Positions 16,367 to 19,202 of a DNA stretch of 19,202 nucleotides are shown piece by piece. Below the pieces are notes generated by a model. The model was not told the origin of the DNA. It did no database searches and saw nothing but the letters and a program-made list of their open reading frames with translations. Position numbers and translations under genes: made by a program. Numbering within the stretch: position 1 is the first letter of the stretch; each line of letters starts with the position of its first letter. Source of the stretch: Chloroflexota bacterium (GTDB lineage Bacteria > Chloroflexota > Dormibacteria > Dormibacterales > Dormibacteraceae); contig VBJR01000107.1 of NCBI GenBank assembly GCA_005880175.1, positions 1 to 19,202 of the forward strand, read 5' to 3'.

Positions 16367-16382
16367 CTTACAACCTTACAAC
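16367..16382. repeat. Tandem 8-bp repeat upstream of the VWA gene
   Basis: CTTACAAC occurs twice head-to-tail, 6 bases upstream of the VWA ATG (GTTGTAAG GTTGTAAG on the coding strand). It overlaps where a -10 (TAAGGT or similar) would be for this gene, so it could be part of the promoter or an operator half-site pair. Confidence 0.4.
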
Positions 16383-16410
16383 GCCGTTGGCGAGCGTGGA
16401 CCGCGTCCTG

Positions 16411-17112
16411 TCAGATCTCGTCGCCCGGCTTGATGTTCAGCACCGTGACCCCGGGGCCGGCGAGCTCCTCGAGCTGGGCGGGGGTGCCGTGGAGGGCCGG
16501 GAACGTGCCGAAGTGCATCGGCACGACCGTCTTGACGCCCAGCAGCTCGACCGCCTTGGCCGCCCGCTTGGCGCCCATCGTGTAGAAGTCGCCGATCGAC
16601 AGGAAGGCCACCTCGGGCTCGTCCAGCTCCCCGATCAGGGCCATGTCGCCGAACACGTCCGTGTCGCCCGAGAAGTACACCTTGAACCCGTTCTCGAACG
16701 TGATCACGTAGCCCACCGGCTCGCCGCCGGCCGAGCCGTCGGGCATCGTCGAGAAGTGCTCGGCGTGGACCATCGTGAACGTGATGCCGTCGAGCTCGAC
16801 GGTGCCGCCCTTGCCGAACGCGATCATGTTGTCGCCCGGCACGCCCTGCTGGGTGAGCCAGTTGCCGACCTCGAACGGGGCCAGGACCTTGCAGCCGGTC
16901 GCCTTCGCCACGTCCACGGCGTCGGCCACGTGGTCGCCGTGCCCGTGCGTGATCACCATGATGTCCAGGCGGTCCACCGTCTTGAGGTGGTCCGGCGCCG
17001 CCGGGTTGCCGGTCAGGAAGGGGTCGATGAGCAGGTCCTTGCCGCTCGCCGTCCGGACCTTCCAGGTGCCGTGGCCGACCCACGTGAACTTGACCTGATC
17101 GTTGAGCGCCAT
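16411..17112 (-). CDS. Metallo-beta-lactamase-fold metal-dependent hydrolase (COG2220/UPF0173-like)
   Basis: Cytoplasmic hydrolase of 233 residues with a complete binuclear metal site: HGHGDH (His56, His58, Asp60, His61), His119 in HAEHFS, Asp150 in FSGDTD and His200 in VPMHFGTFP. The arrangement and the IDPFLTGNP block near the start are those of the UPF0173/UlaG-like group, whose members hydrolyse phosphodiesters, lactones or unknown metabolites; the substrate here is not predictable. ATG 17112 is supported by a purine-rich ribosome site (GGAGGTAGGAAG) just upstream. The gene lies 77 bp behind the WYL regulator gene on the same strand and 50 bp ahead of the VWA gene, so these three could be read together, though a hairpin lies in the first gap. 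Confidence 0.88.
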   Translation of the reverse strand: MALNDQVKFTWVGHGTWKVRTASGKDLLIDPFLTGNPAAPDHLKTVDRLDIMVITHGHGDHVADAVDVAKATGCKVLAPFEVGNWLTQQGVPGDNMIAFGKGGTVELDGITFTMVHAEHFSTMPDGSAGGEPVGYVITFENGFKVYFSGDTDVFGDMALIGELDEPEVAFLSIGDFYTMGAKRAAKAVELLGVKTVVPMHFGTFPALHGTPAQLEELAGPGVTVLNIKPGDEI

Positions 17113-17157
17113 TCTTCCTACCTCCACGGTGCGGGTTGTGGTCAGGACTCGCCAGCA

Positions 17158-17172
17158 GGCGGCGTGGCCGCC
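17158..17172 (-). terminator. Six-base-pair hairpin between the WYL and hydrolase genes
   Basis: GGCGGC-GTG-GCCGCC is a perfect 6-bp stem with a 3-nt loop, 18 bases past the WYL stop codon. No T-run follows on the minus strand, so it could be a weak terminator or attenuating structure, or chance. Confidence 0.25.
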
Positions 17173-17189
17173 AGGTGCGCCGTAAAACC

Positions 17190-18179
17190 CTACTGCGCCC
17201 GGGCGTCCGTCGGCGCCGGCCGAGCGTAGCGGCGCGCGGTCGCCAGGGCGGCCTCGGCGACCCGCTCCCGCAGGTCCGCCGGGTCCACCACCTCGGCGCC
17301 GGCCCCCAGCGCCAGGAACGCGCCCAGCGCATGGTCGATCATCTCGAACGTCAACGTGGCCGGCAGCCAGCCGTCCGCCTCGGGCGGGCCCGTCCGGACG
17401 TCGATCGCGACGACCCGCGCCGCCCCGACCATGTCGGGCGCGAGCCGGGCGGTCACGTCCACCCGGGGCCGGCTCGACTCGAACTCGGCGGTCCAGACCG
17501 ACCAGAAGTCGGCCAGGTCGAAGTCGGGCGACCGGTCGAACAGCTCGTCCAGGGGAACGGCCGCCTCGATCCGGGACAGGCGGTAGACGTGGGGCGGGTC
17601 GTCCAGCCCCGGCCGCCGGGCGGCCAGGTACCAGACGCCGGCCTTCAGGACCAGCCCCAGCGGCTCGACGACGCGGGTCGTGGCGGCCGCGCCCTCGCGC
17701 CGGTACGCGAGCCGCAGCAGCCGGTCGTCCCAGACCGCGCCCGCGACGGTCGCCAGGTGGTCGTGCCCGTCGGCGCCGTGCTCGAACCAGGCCGGCGCGT
17801 CGAGGTGGAAGCGCTCGCGCGCGCGGCCGGCGCCGGCCCGCAGCTCCGCCGGCAGCGCGGCCAGGACCTTCAGCTGCGCGGCCGCGAGCGCGGTGCCCAG
17901 GCCCAGCTCGCCCGCCGGACCCGGCACGCCGGCGAGGAACAGCGCCCGCGCCTCCTCCGCCGTCAGCCCGTTGAGGCGGGTCCGGTATCCCTCCAGCAGG
18001 CCGCAGCCGCCGCCCGAGCCGGGACGGGCGAAGACGGGCACGCCCGCCTCGCTGAGGGCGTCCAGGTCGCGGTAGACCGTGCGCACGGACACCTCCAGCC
18101 GGCGCGCCAGCTCGGGGGCCGGCAGCTGGCCGTGGACCTGGAGGAGCAGGAGGATCGAGACGAGGCGGCTCGCCCGCAT
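17190..18179 (-). CDS. WYL-domain helix-turn-helix transcriptional regulator (YafY/DeoR-like)
   Basis: Regulator of 329 residues. An N-terminal HTH_11-type helix-turn-helix covers about 4-57 (APELARRLEVSVRTVYRDLDAL is the core), then the linker GYRTRLNGLTAEEARALFLAG typical of this class, and a WYL domain with LRLAYRR, VEPLGLVLKAGVWYLAARRPG (the W183-Y184-L185 triad) and HVYRLSRI. WYL domains bind small ligands or nucleic acid, and such proteins usually control an adjacent divergent gene. Here the SDR gene starts 61 bp away in the opposite direction, with two dyad elements between, so it is the likely target along with autoregulation. Start ATG 18179 is set by the normal beginning MRASRLVSILLLLQ; a -10-like TAGCGT is 6 nt upstream. 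Confidence 0.9.
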   Translation of the reverse strand: MRASRLVSILLLLQVHGQLPAPELARRLEVSVRTVYRDLDALSEAGVPVFARPGSGGGCGLLEGYRTRLNGLTAEEARALFLAGVPGPAGELGLGTALAAAQLKVLAALPAELRAGAGRARERFHLDAPAWFEHGADGHDHLATVAGAVWDDRLLRLAYRREGAAATTRVVEPLGLVLKAGVWYLAARRPGLDDPPHVYRLSRIEAAVPLDELFDRSPDFDLADFWSVWTAEFESSRPRVDVTARLAPDMVGAARVVAIDVRTGPPEADGWLPATLTFEMIDHALGAFLALGAGAEVVDPADLRERVAEAALATARRYARPAPTDARAQ

Positions 18180-18185
18180 GCGACC

Positions 18186-18191
18186 ACGCTA
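18186..18191 (-). promoter_or_regulatory. Possible -10 element for the WYL gene
   Basis: On the minus strand TAGCGT lies 6 nt before the ATG at 18179. ATGACA, 19 bp further upstream, could serve as -35 and overlaps the dyad at 18201-18215, which would allow autorepression. Confidence 0.3.
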
Positions 18192-18200
18192 CCGCGAACC

Positions 18201-18215
18201 TGACACTGGATGTCA
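18201..18215. promoter_or_regulatory. Dyad TGACA-N5-TGTCA, probable WYL-regulator operator
   Basis: Perfect 5-bp arms around CTGGA, with a further ACC/GGT symmetry one base out of register. It lies in the middle of the 61-bp divergent spacer between the WYL regulator and the SDR gene, and over the likely -35 of the regulator. Confidence 0.5.
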
Positions 18216-18221
18216 TGGTTG

Positions 18222-18233
18222 AGCGTGCACGCT
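18222..18233. promoter_or_regulatory. 12-bp perfect palindrome AGCGTGCACGCT upstream of the SDR
   Basis: An uninterrupted palindrome 7 bp before the SDR start codon. Its position would block the start region of transcription or translation if bound or folded. It could be a second operator. Confidence 0.35.
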
Positions 18234-18240
18234 GCCGGGC

Positions 18241-19038
18241 ATGGAACTGGAGGGACGAGTGGCGCTGGTGACCGGCGGCGGCGGCGAAGGCACCGGCCAG
18301 GCCGTCGCGCTGCGGCTGGCGGCCGAGGGCGCCGCCGTGGTCGCCGCCGACGTGGACGTCGAGGGCGGGCGACGGACCGTCTGCCGGGTCGTGGCCGCGG
18401 GCGGCCGGGCGGCGTTCGTGCGCGCCGACGTGACGGTCGAGGCGGACGTGCGGGCCATGATCGCGTTCGCGACCGGGACGTTCGGCGGCCTCGACGTGCT
18501 CGTCAACAGCGCGGGCGGCGCCGACGGCCCGTACTTCCCCGACACGCCCAGCGACCACTGGGGCAGGACGCTGGACCGCAACCTGCGCGGACCGATGCTC
18601 GCCATCCAGCACGCGCTGCCGGCCATGCGGGAGCGCGGCGGCGGCGTCGTCGTGAACATCGCGTCGGTCGCCGGCCTGGGCACGCTGCGCAACCGGCTGG
18701 TGGAGTACGCCGTCGCCAAGGCCGGCCTCATCCGGCTGACCGCGGTGCTGGAATCGCTGGCCGCCCGGGACGGCGTGCGCGTCAACTGCGTGGTTCCGGA
18801 CTGGATCGCCACGCCGACGACGACCGCCTACGCCGCCACGCTGAGCGCGGCCGAGCGTCTCCAGGGCCACCTGCCCGACGAGATGACCCCGCCGGAGCAG
18901 ATCGCCGGCGAGGTGGCTCGGTTCGTCGCGGACGACTCGCTGGCCGGGCGCGTGCTGGTGTGCTGGTGCGGAGCGCCGTGGGCGCTCGTGGCGCCCGGGG
19001 ACGTCGGCTACGGGCGGTTCGAGGTCGCCCCCCACTGA
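18241..19038 (+). CDS. Short-chain dehydrogenase/reductase, catalytically complete
   Basis: Classical SDR oxidoreductase of 265 residues, NAD(P)-dependent. It has a glycine-rich motif TGGGGEGTG (11-19, one residue longer than the usual TGxxxGxG), Asp63 in RADVT for the adenine, NSAGG at about 89, Ser142 in NIASVAG and the catalytic pair Tyr156/Lys160 in EYAVAKAG. The Asp at the end of strand 2 (AADVD) favours NAD over NADP. The C-terminal 30 residues (VLVCWCGAPWALV onwards) are hydrophobic and lack the usual VDGG ending. ATG 18241 is the natural start, with no good Shine-Dalgarno. The substrate is unknown. It is divergent to the WYL regulator, which probably controls it. Its 3' end overlaps the convergent LysR gene by 31 bp. 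Confidence 0.87.
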   Translation: MELEGRVALVTGGGGEGTGQAVALRLAAEGAAVVAADVDVEGGRRTVCRVVAAGGRAAFVRADVTVEADVRAMIAFATGTFGGLDVLVNSAGGADGPYFPDTPSDHWGRTLDRNLRGPMLAIQHALPAMRERGGGVVVNIASVAGLGTLRNRLVEYAVAKAGLIRLTAVLESLAARDGVRVNCVVPDWIATPTTTAYAATLSAAERLQGHLPDEMTPPEQIAGEVARFVADDSLAGRVLVCWCGAPWALVAPGDVGYGRFEVAPH

Positions 19039-19202
19039 CCGCCGCGGAGCAGCTGGATGAACTGCTCGACGGCCGCCGGCAGCTGGCGCCGGCGCAGGTG
19101 GAGGATGCTCCACGGCCGCGGGATCGGGAACCCCTCGATGTCCACCACCACCAGGCGGCCGCCCTCCCGCTCGAGCTCGATCGCGTGGTTCGACAGCACG
19201 GC
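19008..19202 (-). CDS. LysR-family transcriptional regulator, C-terminal fragment (cut by window edge)
   Basis: Only the last 64 or so codons are visible; the frame is open through base 19202, so the gene continues to the right. The text AVLSNHAIELE followed by GRLVVVDIEGFPIPRPW and a hydrophilic end is the final strand-helix of the LysR substrate-binding domain, most like CbbR/CysB-type regulators. The stop is TAG at 19008-19010, inside the end of the convergent SDR gene. Neither the HTH domain nor its target can be judged from here. Confidence 0.75.
   Translation of the reverse strand, partial: AVLSNHAIELEREGGRLVVVDIEGFPIPRPWSILHLRRRQLPAAVEQFIQLLRGGQWGATSNRP

Overview
The window is very GC-rich and densely coded, with short spacers, GTG starts, 4-bp GTGA gene overlaps and several genes that appear to be leaderless. 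The gene content (daunorubicin-type ABC exporter, TgpA-like transglutaminase, ATP-type PEP carboxykinase, fused MoaD-MoaE, WYL regulator, long VWA protein, YspA-like SLOG protein) fits a high-GC soil or sediment bacterium of the Chloroflexota/Actinomycetota kind. The lineage cannot be fixed from this sequence, and the fragment looks like a metagenome contig. No rRNA, tRNA, CRISPR array, integrase or transposase was seen.

Layout. 1-2393 (+): three-gene ABC-2 exporter (two permeases, one ATPase), cut at the left edge. 2390-5109 (-): clpP followed by a membrane transglutaminase. 5289-7021 (+): class V aminotransferase and O-methyltransferase-like gene. 7018-7689 (-): MoaD-MoaE fusion, divergent from a short-chain dehydrogenase fold protein (7754-8554, +). 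8555-8696: palindrome-rich spacer between convergent genes. 8697-11004 (-): S9 peptidase overlapping a SLOG-domain gene. 11044-12513 (-): pckA. 12704-14359 (+): XRE regulator, ImmA/IrrE metallopeptidase and PIN-like protein with a good promoter. 14378-18179 (-): VWA protein, metallo-beta-lactamase-fold hydrolase, WYL regulator. 18241-19038 (+): second SDR, divergent from the WYL gene. 19008-19202 (-): C-terminus of a LysR regulator, cut at the right edge.

The most striking structural signal is that five consecutive-region loci between about 1.5 and 11.5 kb each lack an internal block that their family always has. They are the permease/ATPase junction, the transglutaminase, ClpP, the S9 peptidase and PckA. 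The missing blocks are roughly 20-50 codons each. Four of the losses change frame and one (PckA) is in frame. ClpP and PckA are not genes expected to decay together in an otherwise healthy region, so a recurrent assembly deletion is the leading explanation, though true loss cannot be excluded. Genes to the right of 12.6 kb look intact.

The best candidate for a functional system is the XRE / ImmA-IrrE / PIN operon at 12.65-14.36 kb. It reads as a repressor, a repressor-cleaving protease and a putative RNase effector under one promoter. Second-tier items are the S9 peptidase-SLOG overlap, an SDR without its catalytic Tyr/Lys, and a 14-bp promoter element shared exactly between two genes.
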